From Clytia hemisphaerica (lineage: Eukaryota > Cnidaria > Hydrozoa > Leptothecata > Clytiidae), in assembly GCA_902728285.1 (NCBI GenBank), contig CACVBU010001011.1, positions 1,147,006-1,211,005 on the forward strand: 64,000 nucleotides of DNA. Reading direction: 5' to 3'. Positions 1 to 11,893 of this stretch are shown here, piece after piece. The position numbers and the translations under genes are program-made. Positions within the stretch are counted from its first letter, which is position 1, and every line of letters begins with the position of its first letter. The notes below the pieces were generated by a model. That model did no database searches, was not told the DNA's origin, and saw only the letters and a program-made list of their open reading frames with translations.

Positions 1-24
1 CGGCTCGTATTTACTGTCTGTACC

Positions 25-241
25 ATACAGACTCTTTCGACCGTTGGTGGCAACTGCCGCGCGGGCATTTTTATATCCGTTTTACCCCCCCCCCCCCCAC
101 CCTAAAACCGTCCCATCCTTTTTTTCGCACCTAAAGACAATAGATTAAAGTGTAAAAAAGGATTGGGTCGACTTTAGGGTGGTAAATGAAATAATAAAGT
201 GGCACGCGCCTGACCGCTCGACTACGGTCAAAAAGGTGTAT
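25..241. mobile_element. CCTTTTCGACCGTAG palindromic MITE, divergent copy
   Basis: TTTCGACCGTTGGTGGCAAC on the left and CTCGACTACGGTCAAAAAGG then TGTA on the right, with GCCGCGCGGGCATTTT and a C-tract. It is the same family as the copies at 47428 and 61781. Confidence 0.65.
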
Positions 242-775
242 TTCATCTCTGTTTTGCTGCTTTTGTTCTTGTCTTTCTTGTGACACAAAACACATTTGAG
301 AACAAACTTTATAAGAACACAAAGCTTAGAATACTCATAGGAACTGTGTTGAAAATGAGAACATTTTAGGCTTAAAACTCAAAACGTTAAAAAAATTCAA
401 AAGCTTAAAAATTTTGGACATTCTTATAAAAAACGTGTATTGACCATTTTAATCGTAGGAAACTGAGTTCTTCTATTCGATACGCTCCAATATTTGATAA
501 CATTAAAAGTAATTCCTATGGGTCTTGACGCCCCGAGCGCCGCTTGCCACCCTCGCTCCTAATTTCTAGAACATTTTCGCCCACCCTTCTTCGGTAAGCT
601 TTTATTAAAGAGAGCTTTGTCTAGATTGATTGATTTCGAGAACTTGCTATTTCATTTCAAATTGAAAAAAAATAACACATGATGACAAAAAAATTAAGAT
701 ATAAAATAGATGGAGCGAGATGGAGTTATCAGGTAATAGGATTTGGACATTTTCATAAAAAAACAACAAGGAAAA

Positions 776-1025
776 TACACGTTTTTTTATAAGAACAAAC
801 TATATAAGAACATAAGGCTTGGATGGCCTAAATGTTAAGAACAAGTTAAGAACATAAGGCTTTGTGGACTTAAAAACACCCTATTTCTTAGGAAAATGGT
901 CAAAAATATTCACAAATTGATCAAAATAAGAACATGTTAAGAACATTTTTAGGCTTAAAGCTCAAAAAGTTAAGAACATCCGAAGGCTTCAAAATTTTTG
1001 GATGTTCTTATAAAGAAATTGTGTA
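776..1025. mobile_element. TACACGT/TATAAGAAC MITE
   Basis: The left end TACACGTTTTTTTATAAGAA and right end TTCTTATAAAGAAATTGTGTA enclose internal AAGAACATGTTAAGAAC and GGCTTAAAGCTC motifs. This is the prototype of the commonest repeat in the window. Confidence 0.75.
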
Positions 1026-2108
1026 GCTTCTTTAAAGATTGAGGATAATAAATTGATTTCTTTTTTCTAGAAATTTAGATTTGAAATTCGCCCACTCAGA
1101 TACTGTGCTCTGGAGGTATAAAGCAAACTGTTTTCTATTTTGAAAACTGGTTTAAAATTAATTAATGCCTGAGAAAATACAGACAAGGCAAACTGTGGGA
1201 TAACAATTAGATGACTTTGTGACATGTGGATTTTGATTTTTAAAATCACAGTGAAATTCTGGTATTTATTGATAGATTTTTATTGGTTTTTCTGTTTTTT
1301 AAATACCAAATAGTATGATTTGTTATTGGTATTTTTGCTTATTTGAATTTGACAATTCGTGGCGGAAATCAAACACTGATTCAGAGCAGTCAATTTTTTT
1401 ATCTCTATTTTTTACATTGTTTTTTTCTTTGATGAGTCCTTTATTTCTTTGGAAAGTCAGGAATTTTATTTGCCAAGTAAGACAGGAAATCTTTACTCAT
1501 CTTCATATTGACTTTTTGGTAATACAATTTTTTTCTTGGCGAAATGAATTACATTTTCATCACAACTTGGTAAGGGATGGAGGCTCGTATGGAGTTACAG
1601 CATACGCTCTCTCTAATCCGATTTTCAAGGAACAGAGGATCTTTTTCAAATATGTAAGAGAAAGATTTGAATTATAGAATGGTCCTTCATACCATTTTTC
1701 AGTTGAAGGACCAAACATTTTAGTTCGATTTATAGAAAGATTCAAATCACAGTAGTTCGAATTAGAAAGGACTGACCGTATGTTTTTCCTCTGATCTGAT
1801 TCCCTGCTCGTATGTATGCTTTTCGTCGGTAATTTTTGTCTGAGCTTTCTCGTTTGTTTTGTCATATAAATCCTTTATCTTCTTCAGTTCTGTACAGCTT
1901 CAAAACCAGCTTTTTTAAAGGTTAAGCCTCAAACTATTCTTCACTTTATCGTGTTATCAAAGTTATATCATACAGAGTTGATTTCGATCCTATAAATATT
2001 GACAAAATTCGGACTTTCGAAATACCTCATATTTTGACAGATAAACAGTTGAAAAATAAAGAAGTCAAAATTTTATTCGTGAAATGCATAATTAGGAATG
2101 AGAATTAT

Positions 2109-2176
2109 CCCAGCTGGCACACAGCGTTTTTTCGACGTTCATCTAACGTTAGAAACAACGCTGTGTGCCAGCTGGG
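2109..2176. repeat. Palindromic CCCAGCTGG element, short copy
   Basis: This begins CCCAGCTGGCACACAGCG and ends with its complement, with a shortened centre (ACGTTCATCTAACGTTAG). Flanks are TTAT and ATAG, compatible with a TA target. Confidence 0.8.
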
Positions 2177-3454
2177 ATAGTCTTTTTGCAGATGTCCAAA
2201 TTTTATGGTCCAGGACAAGACTTTCACAACAAATGAAAAAATCAGAAAGATAGGGTTGTCGAAAAAAGTGCCAAATTTTATCAGACTACCTATAAAATGA
2301 TTTGATGCTTAATTATAGAAACAAATAATAATAAGTTGTACCAAAATAAACCTATCCATGGTCTCGTTTATGGGACAAGAAAGAGGGTCCATAGTTTGTT
2401 GACAATGTAAACATTCGAACAAAGTATTTTGTGGGCAGAAAGTGAAGGGTGTAATGGGAGAGCCTTTTTACGCAATCATTATTTGTCAAATTGAAGAGTA
2501 CTCGTCATGCGGGTGGCATTTTCTTGAAGTGAACAAGAATTTTTCTGGTTAGGGTGGTTTCATCCTGTATATTCACCTGGTAAAATGCATAATTAAGTTT
2601 ATTGTCTTTTGTTTTCGATTCGTTTAATTATAGTAACATTGAAACAGAAATCTTAGAGAACTTAGAGCGCGAAATAATATCCACAGATTTGTTCATCAAA
2701 GATATTTTAATTCTTAATTTTAATTTTTTGTAGAACATCATTAAAGCAGCGTTCGTTTTAGAATCATTCCCTGTGTATCGTAGGATAGCTATACTTTCCA
2801 ATTTAACAGTAAAAAGACCAATAACAAAAGTGTCTCTAGGTAGGTAAAAAGTCAATTTGTTAGGCGACCAGTCTCAACGCTGTTGCCTGTTGCCTATGCA
2901 TTTGTACGCAGCAAAGATCGGCCAATAATATTTCACCAGACAAAAGTTCAGCAATCCTTCAGTGATGATGCATGTGGCCCAAACTAAAATATTGGCAAGC
3001 TTGTATTACCTACCTTGCATCCTCCTAGTTATATATGTATATTTCAGTTTATTTTGAAGAAAATGCACTTTGATATACAAACAATAACATAATCAGTTGG
3101 AACTTGACTGCTTTTTATTGGTACGATGTAGTTAACACGTCAAATTATTTTCACTTCAGTTAGGATTATATTTGTGACATGCAATTTTTTTCTTGGTGAA
3201 ATTATTTTGTTTTCTCGTCATCATACAGCTTGATCTTTCTAGATGCTTGCCCGGGGTAGATAAATTTTTGGCTTCATGCAATATTTGAAATGAAGAACGC
3301 GTTACTATTTGATATTGAAATGCAAATCGCTTTGGGAAGATCAGGTCTATTGTTGTCGGGGCTATAGTAGAAACTTTTGGATGAGAAATGAAGCTACTTA
3401 ATTCCCCATCCAGAACGCGTGCGTAGCTTTTACACAAAGGCCAGATTGAAAGTA

Positions 3455-3650
3455 AAATCTATCCCTAGATTTCAAAAAATGCTGTCCTCAAAAACAAAGT
3501 AGCCACTAGATACAGTCTGCTGTCAAGATTGCGGCGCCCTCTAGGCGCGTTCTGGATGGATGGGAAATAAGTGGCGTCACTTTTTCTTGCCTGAGAAAGG
3601 TTAGAGATTCTACTCTAGCCCATCGGGCTTTAAACTCGATGCAAATTACT
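3455..3650. repeat. Dispersed ~190-bp repeat (GATGGGAAATAAGTGGC)
   Basis: GATGGGAAATAAGTGGCGTC, TTGCCTGAGAAAGGTTAGAG and ATTCTACTCTAGCCC recur in reverse orientation at about 30370-30540, including the CCTCAAAAACAAAG part. Shorter pieces are at 30585-30620 and 56455-56500. Confidence 0.7.
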
Positions 3651-3668
3651 CAGTGACCTGGTCGGTTA

Positions 3669-3909
3669 TACAGGGTGTCCCTAATTAAACACAACTATGA
3701 GTAGAAAGTTTTATGTGCGTGTTCACAAAATTGTATTTTAAGCTCTCCCTCTTTTTTCTTTGTCATTACGATTAATTTATACGTTGTAACTACCTTTTGT
3801 AATAAGCCTGTGTGATGGAGAACGTTCTTATATTTTAGCGATAACACACACAAACTTTTCTACTCAATCGCATGTTCAAACTCGATACTTTAATTAGGGA
3901 CACCCTGTA
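3669..3909. mobile_element. Mariner-like MITE (CAGGGTGTCCC ends)
   Basis: TA|CAGGGTGTCCCTAATTAAA on the left is matched by TTTAATTAGGGACACCCTG|TA on the right. The terminal motif CAGGGTGTCCC and TA target are typical of mariner-type elements. At 241 bp there is no coding capacity. Confidence 0.85.
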
Positions 3910-4092
3910 TATTTTTTTCAAAAAGAGGTAGGTCGTTGAATTACAGTAATGATCAGATAGAGAACACTCACTAAGAATATTCTTTAAGTTTCCTGAAAGG
4001 ATAAGCACCTTTTATTCTTTTACAAACGACGAAAATTGGAGTAAAAAAACAAGGTTACAACAATGACCTTGCTAGTCAGCATTTCAACTTTG

Positions 4093-4311
4093 AACACGTT
4101 TTTTTATAGGAATATCAAACATTTTTGAAGCCCTTGGACATTCTTAACGTCTTCTTATTTCCACATTTTTTTCAGTACTTTTGTCCATTGTCTTGAGAAA
4201 TTGGATGGTTTGAGAATCCAAAAATCCTCAAAATGTTCTTAACTCGTTCTAATTATTTCAATCATCGAAGCTTTATGTTCTTATATAGTTTGTTCTTATA
4301 TAAAAACAATT
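4093..4311. mobile_element. TACACGT/TATAAGAAC MITE
   Basis: Left ACACGTTTTTTTATAGGAAT; right GTTTGTTCTTATATAAAAAC. Internal motifs match the copy at 776. The 138-codon open frame across 4233-4649 is partly built from this repeat and is not called. Confidence 0.65.
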
Positions 4312-4799
4312 TTGACCTTCTTTGTTCATTTACAATGGCTTTTTCCTATGTTAAGAAAATTTTCGATGCTTTTAGAAAGATATATGTTCTTATTGCCACC
4401 GGAGGAAGCCTAAAGCCTCTGAGGATGGCATTCATAGCTTTATGCATAAGGAAGTTGGGCAAACATCTCATAATTTTGCGCGCGTTTTTCAGTATTTTAG
4501 TTCCGCTTACTCCGCTTCCGCTACCGGCATTCTTATCTTACGGTCTCTCTATTGTTTTATCATCATCAAAAAGACTTTTCCGGAGTTATTTTGATCTGAT
4601 TACTCATTTTGAAATGCCAGTTTGTCTTTTTTTATCCCTGGAGAGTTAAATGAATCTAAGGAAATTCCCTTTTCTGGGAAATTCCCTTTTTATACCACAA
4701 GTAGTTATTAAGCGCTCTTAATAGGTTAAAAATATTACTCCACTCAAACTATTCGAACTGTTGACAGTTTAAACGAACAGTTTAAATTTATATGAGTTT

Positions 4800-4953
4800 T
4801 TCAGCCTTAAATGTCAATATAAATTAAAATGGAAACATGTACTTCTCAGTAATTTCTGAAATCTGAGGTTCAGATTCTTCTTAATTTATTCTTAGGTTTT
4901 GGCCAAATTTCAGCCTCGTATTCTTATGAAATTGTTCTTATAAAAAACGTGTA
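4800..4953. mobile_element. TATAAGAAC MITE, right part
   Basis: A truncated copy ending AATTGTTCTTATAAAAAACG followed by TGTA. Confidence 0.5.
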
Positions 4954-5106
4954 AGACAAGGCACGGGTGTCAATCTAAGTAGACTGTAAATCACTCCCTT
5001 GACACATTTGTTAGAATTTGAAAGAATTTTGTCTCAGATGAGAGGTCACTCTTACTAAAAATTACTGTAGGGCTAAGATCATTCCTTTTGAACGCAAATT
5101 CAACTG

Positions 5107-5215
5107 TACACGCTTTTATTTTTTATAAGAATACACTTTATAAGAATGTCCATGATGAAAATGGCCAAAAAATTAAGAATATGGTAAGAATATCACCATC
5201 ATGGAATTTCGTTTT
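5107..5215. mobile_element. TACACGC MITE subfamily, left end
   Basis: TACACGCTTTTATTTTTTAT then AAGAATACACTTTATAAGAA and GTCCATGATGAAAATGGCC, cut off after CATCATGGAATT. It is the same subfamily as the full copy at 5691. Confidence 0.65.
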
Positions 5216-5690
5216 GCTGCGGTGGCACCTTAATGAAAGTTATGGCTTGTATATATATACCATAGAGGATGACCCGGCTTTCAAGAAAAAAATTTTGTTG
5301 AGCCTTATTTCCTGTTTTCCTGTGTAGACACAAAAAAAGATTTGTGAAGCAGTCAGGTATAATAATGCATTGCTTCCAAAATAGAATTATATATTTCATA
5401 ATTAGAAGCATTATATACTACTTAAAAATCGGACAATTAAAAGGACTTTATTTTTAGAATTAGATATTAAAAACGATTCTATACATGAAGATCTAATTGC
5501 TGATAATTAGTAATAATCGAGATTAAAAAAAATCGATTGCTCCATTATTATTTTAGTTTGACATTCCACTTTTTTGTGAGAAAAAATCTTGGCTTGAACA
5601 CATGTTTGGACTAGCCTGGGGCACATAATTTGATTGTACAGTGAAGTATTTATGAGTTGGGTTGAAGGGTAGGAAATAAATATGGAGTTG

Positions 5691-5960
5691 TACACGCTTT
5701 TTTTATATAAGAATACACTTTATAAGAATGTCCATGATGAAAATGGCCAAAAAATTAAGAATATGCTAAGAATATCACCATCATGGAATTTAACAACTAA
5801 ACTTAAGAATGCCATTTTTAATGCATTTTAACCTGTAGATTGCCAATTTCGATCTTAATCTAAGAATACTGTAAGAATATTTTTGGATGATTTTCGCCAA
5901 AAAGTTAAGAATATCCATGATGAAATGAAAAAACACCATTCTTATAAAAAAAAGCGTGTA
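5691..5960. mobile_element. TACACGC MITE subfamily, full copy
   Basis: This 270-bp element has ends TACACGCTTTTTTTATATAA and TTATAAAAAAAAGCGTGTA. CATGATGAAAATGG and CACCATCATGGAATT mark the conserved interior. TA at both tips fits a TA target. Confidence 0.8.
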
Positions 5961-6089
5961 TGAAATGGGTTCCTTGCAAGCGTCTTAAAAAGGATTGGAA
6001 AAGGTTCTTAGAGGTGATAAGTATTTGCGTCTTTATACATCAATCTGAATTTTACAGATGCTTGGCAATTGAACTTTACAAAATGTTGT

Positions 6090-6240
6090 TCAGGATCAGG
6101 CCCGAAGGAAGCGGGGAGACTGGGGAGACTTCAGCATCCCCACTTTTGAGCAAATGAGATTTTTTCTCAAATTCCTTGCGAATCTTATCTCATTTAAGCC
6201 TTCAGCCTCCCCACTTTTACGGTTGCTCTACCGGCCCTGA
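6090..6240. mobile_element. AGGCCC/GTGGGGAG MITE (~145 bp)
   Basis: CAGGCCCGAAGGAAGCGGGG, CTCATTTAAGCCTTCAGCC and CCCCACTTTTACGGTTG mark the family; the ends GGCCC/GGCCCTG are inverted. Other copies are at 20305-20440, 21258-21402 and 34738-34890. Confidence 0.7.
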
Positions 6241-6344
6241 GGATGAAATGAATTGGACTCTTTAAGTTAAGTCTTCTGTTTTTCAGCACTTAATTATCAA
6301 CAACTTTTGTTTTTTTTTCTAATTCCGTTCTTCATCTTATCTTT

Positions 6345-6493
6345 TCAGTATTTTGAGTTTTAAGGCTAAAAAATGTTCTTAAAATGTTCTTAATTTCACC
6401 ATTTTGTGAGTCATTTTGTGCCCACATTTTCCTAAGAAATTCGGTATTTTAGAATCCATAAAGTTTAAAAATGTTCTTATAAAAAAATGTAAT
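6345..6493. mobile_element. TATAAGAAC MITE, right part
   Basis: A truncated copy with AAATGTTCTTAAAATGTTCT and ending AATGTTCTTATAAAAAAATG. Confidence 0.5.
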
Positions 6494-6564
6494 GAAAACA
6501 GATTCTTGCAACAATGGAAGTCAATTTAGGATTCTGGACATTCTAGTGGTTCGCAGAGGTATCT

Positions 6565-6662
6565 TCCCAACTGACATACAACGTTGTTTCAACGTTCATC
6601 TAACGTTATATGGGTGTTGTGAATCTTAGATAAACGTTGAAACAACATTGTATGCCAGCAGG
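6565..6662. repeat. Palindromic CCCAGCTGG element, degraded copy
   Basis: A diverged copy of the 98-bp palindrome: CCCAACTGACATACAACGTT at the left and AACATTGTATGCCAGCAGG at the right, with the CATCTAACGTTATATGG centre still clear. Confidence 0.75.
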
Positions 6663-6840
6663 CTTTCATTTTTTTCACATGAAGTGCTCCTTTGAAATTT
6701 TAAGGAGAAAAAAAACGAAATATAATTATCTTTAAATTGATTGAATTTTAATGATAATCTTTCTTTTCAATTTATTCAAATTCTGTATTACTATCCAATT
6801 TCAAAGATTGATTTTAATTTTAGTATCCTGTTTTCGGACT

Positions 6841-7073
6841 GCACGTTTTTTTTTATAAGAACACTCAAAATGTTTCTGAGTAAGCCTAAAAAACTTCTCA
6901 ACAAATGTCAATTTTCTCCATTTTGCGAGTATTTTTGTCCATTTTCCTAAAGAAATTAGGTGTTTTAGAGTTTGCAAAGTCTTAAAATGTTTTGAGAGCT
7001 CTCTTGTTCTTAATATTCTGGCCATCGAAGTCTTATGTTCTTATATAGTTTGTTCTTATTAAAAAAACGCGTA
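6841..7073. mobile_element. TACACGT/TATAAGAAC MITE
   Basis: Left CACGTTTTTTTTTATAAGAA; right GTTCTTATTAAAAAAACGCG followed by TATAG. The interior matches other copies. Confidence 0.7.
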
Positions 7074-8239
7074 TAGAAATTTCTCAATTCAAGTCATTAT
7101 TTAGTCTTCGTTAGTTTACTCCTATTGTTTAAACGATCCAATAGGAAAACACTGTTGTAAAAAAGCTCATCCCAGAATGCAATGCGATTATGATTTTTTT
7201 GTTTCATTATTTTCTATGTATTGTTACGTATTTGTTGTTTTAATGATATGACCCACAAGGATTTTTTTTGCGTAGCCGAACTTTGGCTTGTCTGTACACA
7301 GACCCAGCATCTACGGCTAATTTTGAAATTCATTGCCGTAGAGAGTCTGTTGTCATTGTCTTTTCTCATTTGAGATTTTTCAAACCGATCGCTTCGATGA
7401 AGTGTTGAGAGAGGGGAGACAATGAGAGGTTTCCGTTCTGAACGACAATGCGCACATAGTGTACTACGAAGTGATAAATGTGAGAGATACACTCTGGTAC
7501 AGAGTAGACTTTGCCAGGGAATATATTCAATTGTTGATGTAAGCTTAATGACATAGGGGGGAGTTAATATTGGGTTAAAAGTAGGTTGCATACCCAACTG
7601 ACGCCAAATATCATTTCAGCATCCATCTAATGTTAGGCGGGGGTTACGGGCGTTGATGGGCGTTGTTTTGACATTTTGCACCAATTTGGCAATTTGAAGT
7701 GAATCTAAAGATTTCCTTTACAGCTCCCTCTTATAAAAGTTTAAGATTAGATAATTATTGAAAGACCTTGAAAACCTTCACTTCTTTGGAAAATGAATTT
7801 AGTACAGACAGAAAAGTTTGATATGACATATTAGTGGGGTAGGCTATACTAGCCGTCACCTGCGTTTTTTCTAGGCAATTAACGTCTATTCCACTTTCCG
7901 ACTTTTTCGAATGTTTTGAGCCCAGGTTTTCGGGCTCCAATTTGATTTTTTGACGTCACTTTTGAAACCCTTGTAGTAGTGAAAAATCGAATTAGCGTCA
8001 AAACACTTGAAATGCTTCTATTTTCGAAATCGTCAAAGTGGAACTCACTAAGAAACGAGATGAAAAATCCCGGTTTTTAGTGAAATGCTCGCTAATTAGT
8101 GGGAAGCTACTAGACCTTTAAACCCCATTTTGTCACATCTTTTTGACGTTCATCAACTAACGTTATATGGATGTGCGACCTGGATAGTGCTTGCATTCTC
8201 CCATATTGAGTCATGTATTGATTATAGTAGGGTTGCTTA

Positions 8240-8337
8240 CCCAGCTGGCACACAACGTTTTTTCGATGTTTATCTAACGTTCACAATGTCCATATAACGT
8301 TAGATGAACGTTGAAACAACGTTGTGTATCAGCTGGG
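8240..8337. repeat. Palindromic CCCAGCTGG element
   Basis: A 98-bp near-palindrome bounded by CCCAGCTGGCACACAACG and its complement, with TTA and TAC flanks. Two more degraded relatives lie just upstream (about 7592-7655 and 8125-8175). Confidence 0.8.
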
Positions 8338-8787
8338 TACAAACTCTCTGTAATGTTTCTAGGGGTTGTCCCTAAATGTACTGTACCCTTTTCTATACAA
8401 CTTTATGGAATAAAGTCTTATTTTTAGTACGGTTCTCTATATATAGAATGAAACTAGCTATATTTAGAAAGTGATATGCAGACTTCATTAATTTTCTCCT
8501 CAAGTAATGTTGTTTTAACTTCGGTTGGGGCACATACATATACATAAAAGCTTAATTATTGTTGATATAATAGGAGCATTTCTATTGACTATTTTTAAAC
8601 CTTTTGTCCATATCTAGTTTAGATGTGTTTTTTTTTTTGTCCATACTCAAATGCTTGGCTATGTTGCTAAGATTCAATCGTTTTTTTCGTGGGAAAGATT
8701 TTATATATGTTTTTTTTTTGTTTCGTTCGTTTTTTGTTTTAATTGGTCAGAAAGAGTTTTATGATACCTAGAGGACCTTTATATATA

Positions 8788-11619
8788 CAGGTACGAGCCA
8801 GGAAGTATCTTATCCATTTGGTGGACTAACTTTATTGGGGTTTTTCTTGTTCCTTATGGTAATAAGAATATTTTAAGCTTCTGGGCCACCTGGATTTCTC
8901 ACCTGGGTATCCATAATGGCGGATTTTTGGTCATGTGACCCCTGTAGGCAAAACTGAAAATTCTTCCAACCCAAATATAGGCTTATCATATATCAATCGA
9001 TCAGAAATTTGATACTGATTAATTTTGAGATACAAAGTTGGGTCTGAAAACTTTCCTATCTCGGGATATAAATCACTTTCGTTTTCTCAGGTTTGGCTGC
9101 AGTTGTAGGCAGGCTTTCATGGAGTGTGGCAATTCTTTTAGTCATATCTCAAGAAATATGCTTATAAACATATCAAAACTTTGTGTGCTCCTAGAAAAGG
9201 CATTGAAAATTGTTTGTGCAAATTTTCAAAAATTTTGTAGTAAAAATGTGTATTTTACAGTCCAGAGTACAATTTCCTTATCGTCGAAAAAAGACCTTTT
9301 TCTCTCAAAATTGGGCTTTTTGTCTGAAATGAATTAGTGAAATGATGCTTAATAAGGTTTAGAGCCACTCGATTCTTCATATTATACTCAGAGAGGTACC
9401 TGGGGAATATATAAGGGCTAAATGTGTCTGGTCAGCACTTTATAAGCATTTTATTTTTGGTAAGATTTGATCCAAAAAACGATGAAACTTCCAAGCTATT
9501 ACTCAAAGATTTGACAAAGTCTCTTATTGTATCTCGACATTAAACAAAGTTGAACCTTATTCTTTAGTTTGACACATGCAAAGAATCAAGAATACATGTA
9601 AATCGCTGTGTGTATTTTACAGACCAGAATTAAGTGCTTCTAGGTGGTTATATTGCCCTAAAATGTTTAAACTTACCACGGAAAAACCCGAGCTGGAGAA
9701 TCTTACTGAGTAAAATCCGTCAAGATCCTCTAATTCCCATATCTTTATTATTCATGCATATAAGAGAATCTACATCCCCTTATAGCTAGGACGAAATTAT
9801 TTTTATCCTCTCCCAGCCTTTCCCCAAGTCCTCGTTTTATTTAGATTTTTCGGCTTTTAAAACTTGGAAAAAACTTTCGCGATTTTTAGGAAAGTTTCAT
9901 TTTTCGGGAAATTAACTTATAACGCGAATTTCTTGTTTAGTTTCTTACCTGGCAGAAACTGCCAAAAACGCGAAAGACACGAAAGTTTCCACCCGCGAAA
10001 GTTTCTGCCCTTAAAGTAATCGATATTATTTCATCGGAGTTTTGAAAAATGACGATTGATTCGCATCTGTTATCTTTGTTATGATATAGATAAAAGACTG
10101 GAGAAGTGTAGAACAACAGAGACTTTTGTCGAAGTTTTGACGTTGTTAGCAAGGTATTCCCAAGGTAGATCATCGACACCTATTGTGTCATTTTATGTTT
10201 TAACGAGGCGGCAACGAAGCTAGCAGTGCTTACGAAGGAGAAGGATGTCCAGTCGTTTGTTCATGTTCTGACAAAGCCACAGAGACCAGATGATTCTAAA
10301 ACTTTAAAACCTCATGAGGGGAAAGGAAAATGGGATCACCATCAGCAAGCCATTTCCGAAACAAATAAGAATTTTAAAAATCAAGATTTCTAATATTATA
10401 CTTAGATTTTTGTAAGAAAACGGGGATATTTGGACATGTAGCTTAAAGCATTATTTTATATGGCAATAACTTCTTTAAAGCGCTTTTTAGTTAAAATTCC
10501 TACAGTCTGGCTTCTTCAACTAGCTGAAGGCGTTTGTGTTGCATTCATGTAGTTAAAGCGGATATACAATGATGCATTGGACCACACCTCTTATAATTGT
10601 AACAGTAACCAGAATAGCTCCAAGTAGGTTCACAAATATGGCTCCATCACTAGGCTTCCTACAATGGCCTAGGATTATCGCCTCTCGAAGCCATATTATG
10701 CCGACGTTTTTTGGCCCTACAGACAACACAGATTCTAAGCCCTATAAATCTCGTTTCATGCATGAACAATAAAGATAAAGGAATTGGCAAATTTTGACGG
10801 ATTAACTCAGTAAATTCTCAAGTTCGGGTATTTCTGTAGTAATCCAAAGCGTTTTAGAACAAGACAAGCTCCCAGAAGCACTTAAATCTGGTCTGTAAAA
10901 TACACACTGTAACGATTACATTATTCATAATTCTTTGCATTAGTCAATCTAAAAAACAGAAGGTTCTCGTTTAATGTTGAGATGCAATGAGAGAATTTTT
11001 CATTAATTATTTGGAAATTTCACAGTTTTCGGGATCATGTCTTACCGTAAATCATACTTATAAAGTGCTGACCGGACACATTTAGCCCGTACTTGTTGCT
11101 AAGTACCCCTCTGAGTGAGATTAAGAAGAAGTGATTGTACTCTGGTCTGTAAAATACACATTTTTACTGCAAAATCTTTGAAAATTTGCACAAACAATTT
11201 TTAATGCCTTTTCTAGGAGCAAATAAAGTTTTGATGTGTTTAAAAGCATATTTCTTGAGATATGACTAAAAGAATTGCCTCACTCCATGAAAGCCCGCCT
11301 ACAACTGCAGCCAAACCTGAGAAAACGAAAGTGATTTATATCTCGAGATAGGAAAGTTTTCAGACCCAACTTTGTATCTCAAAATTAATCAGTATCAAAT
11401 TTCTGATCGATTGATATATGATAAGCCTATATTTGGGTTGGAAGAATTTTCAGTTTTGCCTACGGGGGTCACATGACCAAAAATCCGCCATTATGGATAC
11501 CCAGGTGAGAAATCCAGGTGGCCCAGAAGCTTAAAATATTCTTATTACCATAAGGAACAAGAAAAACCCCAATAAAGTTAGTCCACCAAATGGATAAGAT
11601 ACTTCCTGGCTCGTACCTG
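8788..11619. mobile_element. 2.8 kb DNA element with ~0.9 kb terminal inverted repeats
   Basis: The left arm begins CAGGTACGAGCCAGGAAGTA at 8788 and the right arm ends with its complement at 11619. Similarity continues inward to about 9770 on the left and from about 10755 on the right, including TCACATGACC(A)AAAATCCGCC and GTGTATTTTACAG landmarks in mirrored order. TATA borders both ends, fitting a TA target. The unpaired ~1 kb centre (9771-10754) has no transposase-like frame, so this is a non-autonomous element of Tc1/mariner-like or foldback type. Open frames inside the arms are by-products. Confidence 0.85.
9771..10754. other. Central spacer of the large inverted-repeat element
   Basis: No coding gene is seen. 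It contains a small imperfect palindrome around 9930-10020, rich in CGCGAA and GAAACTTTC motifs (also seen near 45430-45560), and otherwise unremarkable AT-rich sequence. Confidence 0.5.
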
Positions 11620-11893
11620 TATAATAGAGCCTTTTTAGATATTTCATTGGCAAGATAAACATTGCATTTGTGAATAGGAAATAATGTTTTTTTCTTGGTG
11701 GTAGCGTGGGTTTCCATATTGTATTTTGCTCGCCCGATGTCCATATATGGAAAAGGTGGTGCCGCTCATAGGTAAAGAGTGGGTGGCTCCACAATACATA
11801 CAGTTGTTGTTGAGAATTATTAAGACCTTTTATTGTATTGATGACTTTCTTGATCTTTTCTATTTTTAGTAAAAACAATATCTTGCTCAAGAA

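Larger units (their letters stand above)
242..8787. other. Gene-free region between window start and the large inverted-repeat element
   Basis: Apart from the MITEs listed singly, 1026-2108, 2177-3454, 3910-4092 and 7074-8239 show only AT-rich sequence. The open frames (for example 1315-1677, 3156-3437, 7214-7597) lack domains, splice context or protein-like composition. Confidence 0.5.

Noticed and set aside
1315..1677. 120-codon plus-strand frame
   Set aside because: T-rich sequence giving Phe/Leu-rich translation, overlapped by an equally plausible antisense frame; no domain.
4233..4649. 138-codon plus-strand hydrophobic frame
   Set aside because: Its first part is MITE sequence and no splice site, homologous motif or codon bias supports it.
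7214..7597. 127-codon minus-strand frame
   Set aside because: No leader, domain or splice support; two frames are open over the same stretch.
9038..9337. 99-codon plus-strand frame
   Set aside because: It lies inside the left arm of the large inverted-repeat element, and the mirrored copy does not keep the frame.
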